From: JASSUD01 sp031963005
GTDB lineage: Bacteria > Pseudomonadota > Gammaproteobacteria > Burkholderiales > Burkholderiaceae
DNA length: 23,552 bases
Assembly: GCA_031963005.1 (NCBI GenBank)
Contig: JASSUL010000020.1
Location: forward strand, 1 to 23,552
Direction: 5' to 3'
Below, in pieces: positions 1 to 8,258 of the stretch. Made by a program: the position numbers and the translations under genes. How positions within the stretch are numbered: the stretch's first letter is position 1; each line of letters begins with the position of its first letter. The notes below the pieces were generated by a model that did not search any database, was not told where the DNA came from, and worked only from the letters and a program-made list of their open reading frames with translations.

Positions 1-1326
1 ATCGGAACCTACTGCTACGATATTTTTGAACATATTCTGTAAAGTACTGGCTATGGTTATACCTTCAACAGGATATTGAATTTCGCCATTCTCTACCCAA
101 AATCCTGCAGCGCCACGGGAATAGTCCCCCGTTACATAATTCACGCCTTGTCCAATGACTTCGGTCAATAACAGGCCGGTATGCAACTTTTTAAGCATCG
201 CTTGAAAGTCATCGGAAGGACGAGTTTGTGTGCTATGCAGGATAAGATTATGGGCACCTCCTGCATTGCCTGTGGTTTGCAAACCTAATTTGCGCGCGGA
301 CCATGAAGAGAGAAAATAGCCTTGAATCACTCCATTTTCGATTACTTCCCGTTTTTTAGTACGCACACCTTCACCATCAAATGCGCCACTAGCCGCTGCT
401 TTGGGAATATGGGGGTCTTCCGTCAATCCAATATGCGAAGCAAAAATGGACTGGCCCAAACTGTCTTTTAAGAAACTCATATTCCGATAGAGCGCACCAC
501 CACTCACAGCCCGCACAAAAGCCCGTATTAAATCTATCGCGAGCGGTGCTTCAAACAATACTGGACATTTACGCGTACTTAAAGAACGCGCGCCTAAACG
601 CGCCAGCGCACGATGCGCGGCATAAGTGCCTATCGATTCTGGTGTGGCGAGATCCGCCGCACAGCATTTTGAGGTATACCAATAATCACGCTGCATAGAT
701 CGCCCCTCTCCAGCAATAGGGGCGCATGAAATTATATGATTAGAGGAGGGATAACCTCCGACAAAACCCTGGCTGGTCGCTAACACAAATTGCGAATAAT
801 CGGTTGCCACTGTTGCGCCTTCCGACTGCACAATGCGTTGATCTACTTCAAAAGCGGCTTGTTCAGCGCGCTTAGCAATCTCTGCGGCTTGATCAGGCTC
901 TAGTGCCCAAGGATGGTAAAGATCGAAGTCGCGCGGCGTATGCTCGAGTAAATGCGCGTCGGCCAAACCGGCACAAGGGTCTTCTGCAATAAAACGCGCA
1001 AGATCATAGGCTGCAGCGACAGTACTTTGGATGGCAGGGGAAGAAAAATCAGAGGTACTCGCGCTACCTTGGCGAATGCCTTGTTTTTTGCAGCGTTTTT
1101 TATTGGATGCTGCATCTAGGTAGACGGTCACGCTAATCGACTTTCCGAGATTTTGTTCAATGGTTTCTAACTCCCCTCGACGCACGGCTACAGACAATCC
1201 TCCCCCTTCAGATATCTCAACGCTTGCCTGAGACGCGCCCAGTTTTTTAGCGTGGCGCAATGTATCCTGTGCAAGCGCTTTGAGTTGATCGGGGGTGTGG
1301 GCAAAGCCAAGTGCTTTTGAAACCAT
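1..1326 (-). CDS. pmbA: PmbA/TldE metalloprotease subunit, 3' end missing
   Basis: PmbA (TldE) partners TldD in a cytoplasmic protease that processes small peptides and helps degrade antitoxins. The metal-binding HExxxH motif belongs to TldD and is not expected here. The frame opens with ATG at 1326 and stays open for 442 codons to the window edge. Family proteins are about 450 residues, so only a short C-terminal piece is missing. Recognisable stretches are GGLSVAVRRGELETIEQ (about residues 42-58), GSASTSDFS (about 87-95), AEDPCAGLADA, and the C-terminal NAGGAHNL and GQGVNYVTGDYSRGAAGFWV stretches typical of the family. Residues of about 71-85 (DAASNKKRCKKQGIR) look like a small basic insertion compared with relatives. 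It is divergent from yjgA across 146 bp, the pmbA-yjgA neighbourhood common in Burkholderia. No strong ribosome site is visible upstream. Confidence 0.93.
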   Translation of the reverse strand, partial: MVSKALGFAHTPDQLKALAQDTLRHAKKLGASQASVEISEGGGLSVAVRRGELETIEQNLGKSISVTVYLDAASNKKRCKKQGIRQGSASTSDFSSPAIQSTVAAAYDLARFIAEDPCAGLADAHLLEHTPRDFDLYHPWALEPDQAAEIAKRAEQAAFEVDQRIVQSEGATVATDYSQFVLATSQGFVGGYPSSNHIISCAPIAGEGRSMQRDYWYTSKCCAADLATPESIGTYAAHRALARLGARSLSTRKCPVLFEAPLAIDLIRAFVRAVSGGALYRNMSFLKDSLGQSIFASHIGLTEDPHIPKAAASGAFDGEGVRTKKREVIENGVIQGYFLSSWSARKLGLQTTGNAGGAHNLILHSTQTRPSDDFQAMLKKLHTGLLLTEVIGQGVNYVTGDYSRGAAGFWVENGEIQYPVEGITIASTLQNMFKNIVAVGSD

Positions 1327-1472
1327 GCAAAAATTCTCTCTGTATTTTTTAACTAGATCTGCTACACAAGCCGTACACTTCTGCCTTTACAGCGTACCGT
1401 ATATTTGCTGCGTATTTGCTCTGTGTATTTACGCTCTGTATATGGCGCTGAAGCTTATGATAAGACCATACT

Positions 1473-1856
1473 ATGACTGTTATATCGCCTCTATATGATC
1501 TCAATGCACATGATGATGCAACGACGTCGCCCGATGATACCCCTGCTTTTCGATCACCCAGTAAAACACAGCGCAAAAAAGCGCAGCATGCATTACAAGC
1601 CTTAGGGGATAATATCTTAAAGTACCTTCCACCCCGTAGGCTCGCTAAATTACCGATACCCGAAGAGCTGCTCGATGCCTTGCAACTCGCGCGCTCTATA
1701 AAAGAGCGAGAGGCAAAACGGCGTCAGAGCCAATATATCGGTCGACTTATGCGTACACTGGAGCCGGAACAGGTCGATGCACTCCACCGCATCTTAGAAC
1801 CGTTTATGGTGCACAAATACCGGGCGTCACTATCCCACCCAAGCCGTAAACGTTAG
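1473..1856 (+). CDS. yjgA: YjgA/DarP (DUF615) ribosome-associated protein, C-terminally truncated
   Basis: DarP/YjgA assists late assembly of the 50S ribosomal subunit. The N-terminal half is well preserved: SPSKTQRKKAQHALQALGDN (residues 28-47), then RRLAKLPIPEELLDALQLAR and RRQSQYIGRLMRTLEPEQ. Full-length relatives are about 180 residues. This one stops at 127, so most of the C-terminal helical domain is absent. The last residues (HKYRASLSHPSRKR) do not look like the family. The 3' end overlaps the convergent CobD-like gene by 27 bp, which suggests a rearrangement joined a foreign 3' end here. ATG 1473 is the likely start because family motifs begin soon after; ribosome-site evidence is weak. 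It could be functional as a short form or be decaying. Confidence 0.82.
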   Translation: MTVISPLYDLNAHDDATTSPDDTPAFRSPSKTQRKKAQHALQALGDNILKYLPPRRLAKLPIPEELLDALQLARSIKEREAKRRQSQYIGRLMRTLEPEQVDALHRILEPFMVHKYRASLSHPSRKR

Positions 1857-2807
1857 CATCAACAATAGCGCCATCCACAGCACCGTAGCACGCCATACTA
1901 GGCCGGTTGCTACATCTAAGATCTGAGGAGCAAAGGCAATATCTGGTGTATTAACGCTTTCATCCGACTCTTTTGCTTCTGCCATCACCGCGGGCAGCAA
2001 GCGTATGCCAATTGCCCCGCCTGCGGCAGCGAGCACACTGCCTTCATTAGAGTCGGGCCAAAGTCTTCCTTCATTACGCCAGGCATGCATAGCTTCTTCA
2101 AAATTCCCCACAATCCCAAAGCCAAAGGCTGTTAAACGCGCAGGGATCCAATTGAGAACAAAAAAGACCTGACGGCAAAAGGCTTCAAAAGCCGGATTGC
2201 GCAGCAGCATAGGGGATGTTCCGTTCCTAGAATACGCCAAATGGTCTGCAATACGATACAGAACAGCGCCTATCGGACCGAAGGGGATAAATACGGGAAT
2301 AATCAACCAAAAAAAGACACCAAATACGCGGCGCTGCACCGCAAGAACGCCCTGCACCATCGTATGGCGCAGCACTTCCTCTAAGGACATATCGGTCGTG
2401 TTCAAACCCGTCCACTCTTGCAGCAGTATCTGCGCCTGAGTCAGGTCTTCTTGTCGCAGTGCTAAACGAATAGCCGTAAATGGATGACTAAATTGCCTAA
2501 ACCCTAGTGTGAAATACACTACGGCCGTACTCCAGGCAAAGGCCAAAATAAAATGACTATGGTGCAGGACCATGTAGAGAAAACTGACTCCCACAACCCA
2601 AGGCAGGACTATAGCCAACCAAGCTAGCACACTTTGCCATGTCCATTTTGCGGAGCCATCTGCATGGATATCGACAGAAACTGTCGAAGTGAAGAAGCGC
2701 TCCACAGCAGCAATATGGCGCTGCAACAGCAGGGTTACCGGATTATTGAGCGGCAACGCACGCATTTGTTCAGTAATCAACGCTATCAATACTGAGAAGA
2801 AAATCAT
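1830..2807 (-). CDS. CobD/CbiB-family inner-membrane protein
   Basis: The protein has several hydrophobic segments, at roughly residues 58-75, 84-99, 164-182 and 302-322 counting from the chosen start. The stretches YFTLGFRQFSHPFTAIRLAL and NFEEAMHAWR are typical of the CobD/CbiB family as found in Burkholderia. The founding member is adenosylcobinamide-phosphate synthase of cobalamin synthesis. No other cobalamin gene is in view, so the substrate here is unproven; relatives have also been compared with AmpE. An upstream ATG at 2831 is possible. I prefer ATG 2807 (325 residues) because AGGAG at 2817-2813 lies five bases before it and the protein then starts MIFFSVLIALITEQ, as I recall for relatives. 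It converges with yjgA and overlaps it by 27 bp. The 400-bp upstream gap contains inverted repeats. Confidence 0.82.
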   Translation of the reverse strand: MIFFSVLIALITEQMRALPLNNPVTLLLQRHIAAVERFFTSTVSVDIHADGSAKWTWQSVLAWLAIVLPWVVGVSFLYMVLHHSHFILAFAWSTAVVYFTLGFRQFSHPFTAIRLALRQEDLTQAQILLQEWTGLNTTDMSLEEVLRHTMVQGVLAVQRRVFGVFFWLIIPVFIPFGPIGAVLYRIADHLAYSRNGTSPMLLRNPAFEAFCRQVFFVLNWIPARLTAFGFGIVGNFEEAMHAWRNEGRLWPDSNEGSVLAAAGGAIGIRLLPAVMAEAKESDESVNTPDIAFAPQILDVATGLVWRATVLWMALLLMLTFTAWVG

Positions 2808-2906
2808 GCCGTCTCCTAAGAGTTTACTCACTGAAGTTACGCAAATTGTAGAAAAGCGAGTTATTGATCAGTAGAGCGCAAAGATTAAAAGTAGGGGGTA
2901 TGCATA

Positions 2907-3039
2907 TTGGGGTTCCTTCGTCACCACCAACCTACGGTCCTTGGTCTTTTCTGATGGTGGGTGGAGTTCGATGAATCCCTTTCATCTACCCATTTTGGTA
3001 GGTTGATGGTGACGAATTGAATCAAATACGGAACCCCAA
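2907..3039. repeat. 133-bp imperfect palindromic element (MITE-like or structured RNA)
   Basis: The outer arms TTGGGGTTCC (2907-2916) and GGAACCCCAA (3030-3039) are perfect inverses. The next arms, TTCGTCACCACCAACCTAC (2917-2935) and its partner at 2998-3016, match at 18 of 19 positions. The right side has an extra 13 bases (3017-3029). A small hairpin (GATGAA/TTCATC, 2970-2986) sits near the centre. I see no reading frame and no clear target duplication. It could be a non-autonomous transposon relic or a structured leader for the CobD-like gene. Family not assigned. Confidence 0.7.
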
Positions 3040-3087
3040 CATGATGACCACGGTCTTTTTCAATACCTGCGTAACATCAGTTAATCA

Positions 3088-3141
3088 CTACGACAATTAA
3101 ACCTTTTTCACAACGTCGTAGCAAGAAATTCCTTTGCTACG
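3088..3141. promoter_or_regulatory. Two mutually exclusive hairpins upstream of the CobD-like gene
   Basis: CTACGAC (3088-3094) can pair with GTCGTAG (3115-3121). The overlapping CGTAGCAA (3117-3124) can instead pair with TTGCTACG (3134-3141). The two stems share 3117-3121, so only one can form. This resembles attenuator geometry. No U-run follows directly on either strand, so terminator function is not shown. Confidence 0.4.
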
Positions 3142-3233
3142 AGTACTTAACGTAAAAAAAAGCGAGGAATGACACCGCTACAGAGTTGCAAAAAAGGGCT
3201 ATTGAAGCAAGTATTGTGCCAACTTGCCCATAT

Positions 3234-4112
3234 TCAAAGCGGCCATACCGCTTCACCTAACCAGCCTGTCATAACGGGCTTGGGGAGATCAAATATTTCG
3301 GGATAATGAATGTGCGCCAAATACAGACCATCAGGCATAAAAGTAGGCGCTGCGCGTTGTCGATCACGTGTTTCCAAAATATCTTGCACCCAATGTGCAG
3401 GCTTTTGTTGCCGGCCCACCATGAGAAGACTGCCCAGTAAATTACGCACCATATGATAGAGAAACGCGGTCGCCTCAAATCGAAAAAAAATAAAAGCGCC
3501 GCGCTGTGTAATGTCCAGTGCATATAAATGTTTACACGGCGAATGTGCTTGACACTGAGCAGCGCGAAAGGCGGAGAAATCATGCTCGCCGATTAAATAG
3601 GCAGCAGCCTCACGCATCGGTTCCAGCTCCAAGGGTTGAGGTACCCACCCTGCGCGTCCTACTAAAAACGGAGAACGCATCGGTTGTACATAGAGCGCAT
3701 AGTAATAAGTGCGTTTAACCGCGCTAAACCGTGCATGGAAAGTCTCACTGACGGGCTGTGCCCACTGTACCGAAATTGATGACGGCAAAAAAGCATTGAC
3801 ACCGCGCACCCAAGAAAATGGCCGACGCGTTAAATCCGTATCAAAATGGACCACTTGGCCTAATGCATGCACCCCCGCATCGGTCCGCCCCGCTGCCACG
3901 ACTCCTCCTGGAGCGCGTTGATAAGAGGATGCGGCGGATATAGGGGCTGATGCACTATGGTGCAAATGTAAGGTCGATTTATCCACCTTACATCCGGAGA
4001 AAGCAACTATGGCTTTTTCCAGGATATCTTGCACCGTATGCCCGTGAGGCTGCGTTTGCCACCCCGAGAATGCAGCGCCATCATATTGAATGCCAAGAGC
4101 TATACGCGTCAC
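3234..4112 (-). CDS. truA: tRNA pseudouridine(38-40) synthase TruA
   Basis: TruA converts uridines 38-40 of the tRNA anticodon stem to pseudouridine in the cytoplasm. The start region IALGIQYDGAAFSGWQ, the catalytic motif AAGRTDAGVHALGQVVHFD (Asp78) and the C-terminal EATAFLYHMVRNLLGSLL and DRQRAAPTFMPDGLYL stretches are diagnostic. Relatives are about 265-270 residues; this protein has 292. The extra length lies in residues 43-70, rich in Ser, His and Ala, just before the catalytic loop. The start is GTG at 4112 with GGAG (4121-4118) five bases upstream. The fimV stop is 12 bp upstream, so the two are probably cotranscribed, as in the conserved fimV-truA order of betaproteobacteria. Confidence 0.96.
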   Translation of the reverse strand: MTRIALGIQYDGAAFSGWQTQPHGHTVQDILEKAIVAFSGCKVDKSTLHLHHSASAPISAASSYQRAPGGVVAAGRTDAGVHALGQVVHFDTDLTRRPFSWVRGVNAFLPSSISVQWAQPVSETFHARFSAVKRTYYYALYVQPMRSPFLVGRAGWVPQPLELEPMREAAAYLIGEHDFSAFRAAQCQAHSPCKHLYALDITQRGAFIFFRFEATAFLYHMVRNLLGSLLMVGRQQKPAHWVQDILETRDRQRAAPTFMPDGLYLAHIHYPEIFDLPKPVMTGWLGEAVWPL

Positions 4113-4124
4113 TATCGCTCCAGA

Positions 4125-6434
4125 TTACCTATTTACAGCGCGTCGGCGCTTTGGCTTTGGCGCACCGGGCAATTCTGCTAGCTGCTCAGACGCAGCTTGC
4201 GCCACCTCGTCATTAGTCGATTGACTCGCTTCTTCTAACAAGGCTTTGGCGCTTTCCACTTCTCCAAGCGCGCTATAGGCTTTTGCCAACTCCAATTTAA
4301 AATGACTCAGCGTATCGCTTTCCGGCTCAGATGGAATCCCATGCTCCTGGCCTACCTCTCTATCCGCGCTATTCTCTTCTGAAGCAAGGGGATTACTAGC
4401 ATCTAGCGTAACAGACGCTGCAATAGATGCCGTGGTTAACTTATCGATCTGGGCACGCACTTTATGAGCAGTTTGTATTGCCGGTGTACGGATTATCCCC
4501 AACTCCGCTTCTATAGCAGGAGCGGCTGCGGATCCAAAAGCACGAATCACCTTTAACGGACCAGGAGATTGCTGCGCTTGTACTACCGTCAACCTGGCGC
4601 TTTGATCAACAGCATCCTGCGGCACCTGCAAAGATGCATGCGACAACGAAGGCTCTGACTGATGATTATCGTCCACATTATGCTTCGATATCATCGTCTG
4701 ATTCTCTTTCTCCTCCATTTGCACCTTCTCTTCAGAGAACGGTGCATAGTCAACCTCAACCTCTTGCCCCACTTCATCGGTCATTGGCGTCTCAGAGGCT
4801 TTAGGCACTGCCTCATTGGCTTCCTGTATTTTTACCGTGTCCTGTGCCAATACATGGTCTTGCTGGACTTCAGGCAACTCCTGCTCTGCATCATAGTGAA
4901 ATGACTTCTCAGAAGCCTCTTGCACTGCTGGACTGGCGGATTCAGCAGCAACAAACTCCTCTTGTATAGCCTCTTCTATCTCTTGTTTCTCTTTGGCCAC
5001 AGTCTGCTTACGCCGTATGCTTCTCGCTGAAGCGGGTGTTTTTGTAGGCAGTTTTTTAACTGGCGTAGAGGAGGATGTCACCGTGTCTGGAGATTCTTTT
5101 TGCTTTGTCACCAGCGATTCGGGTAGCAATTCAGCATCTTCGTCCTGCGGCGCAGAGACGGTTTGCGCCGTATTTTTCTCTGATGGCGCTTTCTTTTTGC
5201 TACGCGCACGTTTTGCTGGAGATGCCGCTGCTTCTATAGATGCAGAAATAGCAGGATGTTTTTCTAACCAAGAGGCTAAATCTTCAGCCAATTTATCGAC
5301 ATCATGTACCGCGGCAGGGGCCTGTAATACGCTTTCTTGGTCGGATTGTTCTGCATTATCAGGCTCCTTGGCAATAGCCAAAGTGGGCTCTAGGGCGTTC
5401 TCCGCTATTCTCGGTGTTTCTGTTTCTACCGCGGTTTCTGCTGCGGTTTGTGCTTCTATATTCTTTTCTCTCTGAGGTATCTCAGCGTCCGAAGAAGCCT
5501 CTTTTTGCTGGCGTTTTGCGCGTCGTCTATACCCGAATAAACTCCCTCCTATGAGGATGAAACCCGCAGCTCCACCGGCTCCCCAGATCCATAACGGCAG
5601 TGGACTCTGTAGACTTATTTGCCGTAATTGTGCGGTATAGAAAGTCCATTGGTATTGTAAGTAGAGCACTATGTCGTCATAGGCTTGGTCTGCACTTTGC
5701 CCGATATGCGCAATAAATTGATGCAGATCACTCGCCTCTTGCGCAAGCGTGGTCCGCTGTGTCAATCGCGTGCTTAGACTGTTTGTGGCGCTCACAAAGG
5801 CTGCGTTAGCTTGCTGGGTGAAGCGCTGCGTCGTTTGTTTTGCAAACTGCGCTGCTGCATTTGCAGTATTGCTCGTTTTCTCCACTGCGCTTGCACTGAA
5901 CTGTGCAACATAGTGCACCCCGGGTTGGATACGGTGCCTAGCCTTTTGCCATATTAAGCTTATCGACTGCTGCGCAATAGCCAGTTGCTCGCGCACAATC
6001 CATGCCACATTGACGGCTCCCGCTTTAGCGCCAGGCTGAATCGCCGAGCTTACTATCGGTATTTCCTCTGCTAATAAAGGCAAAGTCAGCGCTTCTAAAT
6101 CGGCTTCATCCACATCAGAAGGCAGATAAAAACTCAGGTTGAGTTTCTCTGAGACATTATCTGGCATCCAATTTAAAATAAGCCCGTCGATGGATGCCAT
6201 AGCGCTTGCCGAAGGGGCCGTCACAGAAACCGCCACATTAGGATCCGCGACCGCATTAGACAGCGGCCAAAGCGCCCAGCCTAAGACTGTGCTCAGCAAT
6301 ACACCATGCAAGAAGCATCGTATGCTTTTCCACAAAGCGATCTTTGCATACTTTTGAGGGCTGGGGCCAGCAGAGCCCACATGGGCATTGAAGCGTGCTT
6401 GCCCTATTGCAGCCCGATCACTACACACATCCAT
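4125..6434 (-). CDS. fimV: FimV-like inner-membrane protein with C-terminal FimV domain
   Basis: FimV-type proteins span the inner membrane and in Pseudomonas organise polar structures and type IV pili. Residue numbers here count from an alternative GTG at 6467. There is an N-terminal hydrophobic segment (about 52-75), then an Ala/Gln-rich periplasmic region, a membrane span with WIWGAGGAAGFILIGG (about 290-312), and basic residues RRRAKRQQKE. A long acidic, low-complexity cytoplasmic region follows. The C-terminal FimV motif FKLELAKAYSALGEVESAKA, followed by LLEEA (about 717-741), is clear. I see no LysM domain, which many relatives carry. The start is uncertain: ATG 6434 is used here, and neither candidate has a good ribosome site. 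The identification also rests on the adjacent truA, 12 bp downstream. Sequence outside the C-terminal domain is poorly conserved. Confidence 0.82.
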   Translation of the reverse strand: MDVCSDRAAIGQARFNAHVGSAGPSPQKYAKIALWKSIRCFLHGVLLSTVLGWALWPLSNAVADPNVAVSVTAPSASAMASIDGLILNWMPDNVSEKLNLSFYLPSDVDEADLEALTLPLLAEEIPIVSSAIQPGAKAGAVNVAWIVREQLAIAQQSISLIWQKARHRIQPGVHYVAQFSASAVEKTSNTANAAAQFAKQTTQRFTQQANAAFVSATNSLSTRLTQRTTLAQEASDLHQFIAHIGQSADQAYDDIVLYLQYQWTFYTAQLRQISLQSPLPLWIWGAGGAAGFILIGGSLFGYRRRAKRQQKEASSDAEIPQREKNIEAQTAAETAVETETPRIAENALEPTLAIAKEPDNAEQSDQESVLQAPAAVHDVDKLAEDLASWLEKHPAISASIEAAASPAKRARSKKKAPSEKNTAQTVSAPQDEDAELLPESLVTKQKESPDTVTSSSTPVKKLPTKTPASARSIRRKQTVAKEKQEIEEAIQEEFVAAESASPAVQEASEKSFHYDAEQELPEVQQDHVLAQDTVKIQEANEAVPKASETPMTDEVGQEVEVDYAPFSEEKVQMEEKENQTMISKHNVDDNHQSEPSLSHASLQVPQDAVDQSARLTVVQAQQSPGPLKVIRAFGSAAAPAIEAELGIIRTPAIQTAHKVRAQIDKLTTASIAASVTLDASNPLASEENSADREVGQEHGIPSEPESDTLSHFKLELAKAYSALGEVESAKALLEEASQSTNDEVAQAASEQLAELPGAPKPKRRRAVNR

Positions 6435-6508
6435 AATCTTTGTACTTTTTAAGTAGTTGCCCCGCACACGCGGCGATGGAGGTCGGGGATATGATGCAAC
6501 GTGCTCGT

Positions 6509-7984
6509 CTATACCTCAGTGGTATTTCCCAATCCTGTTTCCGAGGTGCTCGCCAATTGCGCTGCATAACCCGTATAAGTGCTTGGAGTCAACGCTAGCA
6601 AACGTTCTTTTGCCTCGTCCGGAAGCGCCAAAGTATGAATAAACGCATGCAGACGCTCACGGGTCATCCCTTCTTTCCCCCGTGTTAGCGCTTTGAGTTG
6701 CTCATACGCGCCTTGGATATGATAACGACGCATCACCGTTTGTATGGGCTCTGCAAGTACTTCCCAACATGCTTGCAAATCTTCGTCCAAACGGGAGATA
6801 TTGACTTCCAGTTTATTGAGACCACGCATGCCACTTTCATAGGCTAACAGTGCGTATCCCCATGCCACCCCTATATTACGCAATACCGTAGAATCCGTGA
6901 GATCGCGTTGCCAACGGGAAATCGGCAGCTTACTAGAAAGATGATTCAATAAAGCATTAGCCATTCCTAAATTTCCTTCCGCATTCTCAAAATCAATCGG
7001 ATTGACTTTATGCGGCATGGTCGAAGATCCTACTTCGTTCGCCAGCACTTTTTGCTTAAAATAGCCCAGCGAGATATATCCCCACAAATCCCGATTGAGA
7101 TCAATCAGCACGGTATTAGCACGAGCAATCGCATCAAAAAGCTCGGCCATCCAATCATGCGGCTCAATCTGGGTAGTATGCGCATTAAAGTGTAAACCTA
7201 AATCTTCTTCGATAAAGCGTTTTGAGAAAGCACGCCAATCTACATCCGGATAGGCCACATGATGGGCGTTGTAATTTCCCACCGCGCCATTCATTTTGCC
7301 CAATATTTCCACCTGTGCAATGCGTTTTATAGCAGACTCAAGGCGCACTGCACTATTCATTAATTCTTTGCCTAGCGTAGTCGGTGTAGCGCTTTGACCA
7401 TGGGTACGCGAAAGCATCGCACAATCAGCATACTGATGGCTGAGTGCAATCAGACGATGATAGATCGTCTCTAATTTAGGTAATAACGCGTGCGTACGTG
7501 CGCCTTTGACCATCAGCGCATAAGCGGTGTTATTAATATCTTCGGACGTACAGGCGAAATGAATATACTCGCTCATCGCTTGCAACTGCGCATAAGGAGC
7601 GATCTTTTCCTTAAGCCAATACTCGACCGCTTTCACATCATGATTCGTTTCTTTTTCTAGCGCTTTAATACGCAAAGCTGCTGCGTCGTCAAATTGTTCA
7701 TAGAGCGTAATCAAGTAGGCTTTTTCTGCATCAGAAAAAGGAGAAATGCCCTCTATCTCCGCACAAGACAACGCCATCAACCAACGCACCTCCACTTCTA
7801 CACGATAATGCATCAGCGCTTTTTCGGACAACCAGGGTCGTAATATATCCACTTTACTAGCATACCGACCATCCAGCGGAGAAAGCGCATGTAATACGCT
7901 ATTTTTAGCGGAATCCCCCGACACGGCAGATACTCCTTCCTGTGTGCTATTAATGCTTTGTACAACTCGCTCGTTTACAGACAT
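6509..7984 (-). CDS. purB: Adenylosuccinate lyase
   Basis: PurB cleaves SAICAR to AICAR and adenylosuccinate to AMP, releasing fumarate, in de novo purine synthesis. The fumarase/aspartase-superfamily signature GSSTMPHKVNPIDFENAEGN (319-338) carries the catalytic serine loop. SRTHGQSATPTTLGKE (192-207) holds the catalytic His195, and CTSEDINNTAYALM (145-158) is the expected active-site segment. Length is 491 residues against about 456-460 for E. coli-type enzymes. The excess is mostly a hydrophilic N-terminal extension of about 30 residues before LSPLDGRY. ATG 7984 is the start used; AAGGA lies about 11 bases upstream, rather far. It lies 41-74 bp upstream of fimV, not the usual fimV neighbour (asd) I recall from Burkholderia. 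Confidence 0.97.
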   Translation of the reverse strand: MSVNERVVQSINSTQEGVSAVSGDSAKNSVLHALSPLDGRYASKVDILRPWLSEKALMHYRVEVEVRWLMALSCAEIEGISPFSDAEKAYLITLYEQFDDAAALRIKALEKETNHDVKAVEYWLKEKIAPYAQLQAMSEYIHFACTSEDINNTAYALMVKGARTHALLPKLETIYHRLIALSHQYADCAMLSRTHGQSATPTTLGKELMNSAVRLESAIKRIAQVEILGKMNGAVGNYNAHHVAYPDVDWRAFSKRFIEEDLGLHFNAHTTQIEPHDWMAELFDAIARANTVLIDLNRDLWGYISLGYFKQKVLANEVGSSTMPHKVNPIDFENAEGNLGMANALLNHLSSKLPISRWQRDLTDSTVLRNIGVAWGYALLAYESGMRGLNKLEVNISRLDEDLQACWEVLAEPIQTVMRRYHIQGAYEQLKALTRGKEGMTRERLHAFIHTLALPDEAKERLLALTPSTYTGYAAQLASTSETGLGNTTEV

Positions 7985-8017
7985 GGCCGTCTACATCCTT
8001 GCAAAATGATATGAATC

Positions 8018-8177
8018 TAGGGCGTGTCTACAATGGTTCAAAAGGGCCCTATTTGGGGGAGCAGGAGCGCAGAGACCGGAACTTGTACTTAAGTACAGTG
8101 AGGATCCCGAGCACCGCACCCCATGTTTATCCAATACGCAAAGATGGGCCCTTTTGGGCAATTGTAGACATGCCCTA
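8018..8177. mobile_element. MITE-like element with 32-bp terminal inverted repeats
   Basis: The left end (8018-8049) begins TAGGGCGTGTCTACAAT. The right end (8146-8177), read on the other strand, begins TAGGGCATGTCTACAAT. The two 32-bp ends agree at 28 positions and both finish in AAAAGGGCCC. The terminal TA may be a duplicated target site. The centre holds the perfect 14-bp palindrome TGTACTTAAGTACA (8084-8097). It is too short for a transposase, so it would be mobilised by a related full-length element elsewhere. TA-flanked GGG ends recall some IS5-group elements, but I cannot assign a family. Confidence 0.7.
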
Positions 8178-8195
8178 ATAGATACCATCGCATCA

Positions 8196-8211
8196 CTCAG
8201 AAATATCTGAG
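8196..8211. repeat. Small hairpin CTCAGA/TCTGAG
   Basis: Six-base perfect arms flank a four-base loop, 18 bp from the MITE-like element. On the plus strand it is followed by AATAAAAC. Function unknown. Confidence 0.4.
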
Positions 8212-8225
8212 AATAAAACAGCATC

Positions 8226-8258
8226 AGCCCGAAATCCACCCTAAATGGATTTCGGGCT
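8226..8258 (-). terminator. Strong 13-bp hairpin, possible slt terminator
   Basis: Perfect 13-base arms AGCCCGAAATCCA (8226-8238) and TGGATTTCGGGCT (8246-8258) enclose a 7-base loop. Read leftward, it lies downstream of slt and is followed within a few bases by TGTTTTATT, a weak U-rich tail. Termination of slt transcription is plausible but it is 230 bp past the stop. It could also be a REP-like repeat. Confidence 0.5.

Larger units (their letters stand above)
2832..3233. other. Gene-free stretch between truA and the CobD-like gene
   Basis: No convincing reading frame lies here. It contains a 133-bp inverted-repeat element (2907-3039) and two overlapping hairpins (3088-3141). The remainder is AT-rich and featureless to me. 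In many Burkholderia-like genomes, truA is followed by trpF and trpB. Neither is present. Confidence 0.7.

Noticed and set aside
900..1115. 71-codon frame within pmbA
   Set aside because: It is an alternate frame of pmbA, whose own frame is continuous and carries family motifs throughout.
4993..5475. 160-codon plus-strand frame within fimV
   Set aside because: It lies opposite the low-complexity acidic region of fimV, which gives open antisense frames by codon bias alone.
8006..8033. purB promoter with its -35 in the MITE end (TTGTAG, 16 bp, TATCAT)
   Set aside because: Transcription would begin inside the purB ribosome site, leaving almost no leader. The -35 match is poor.
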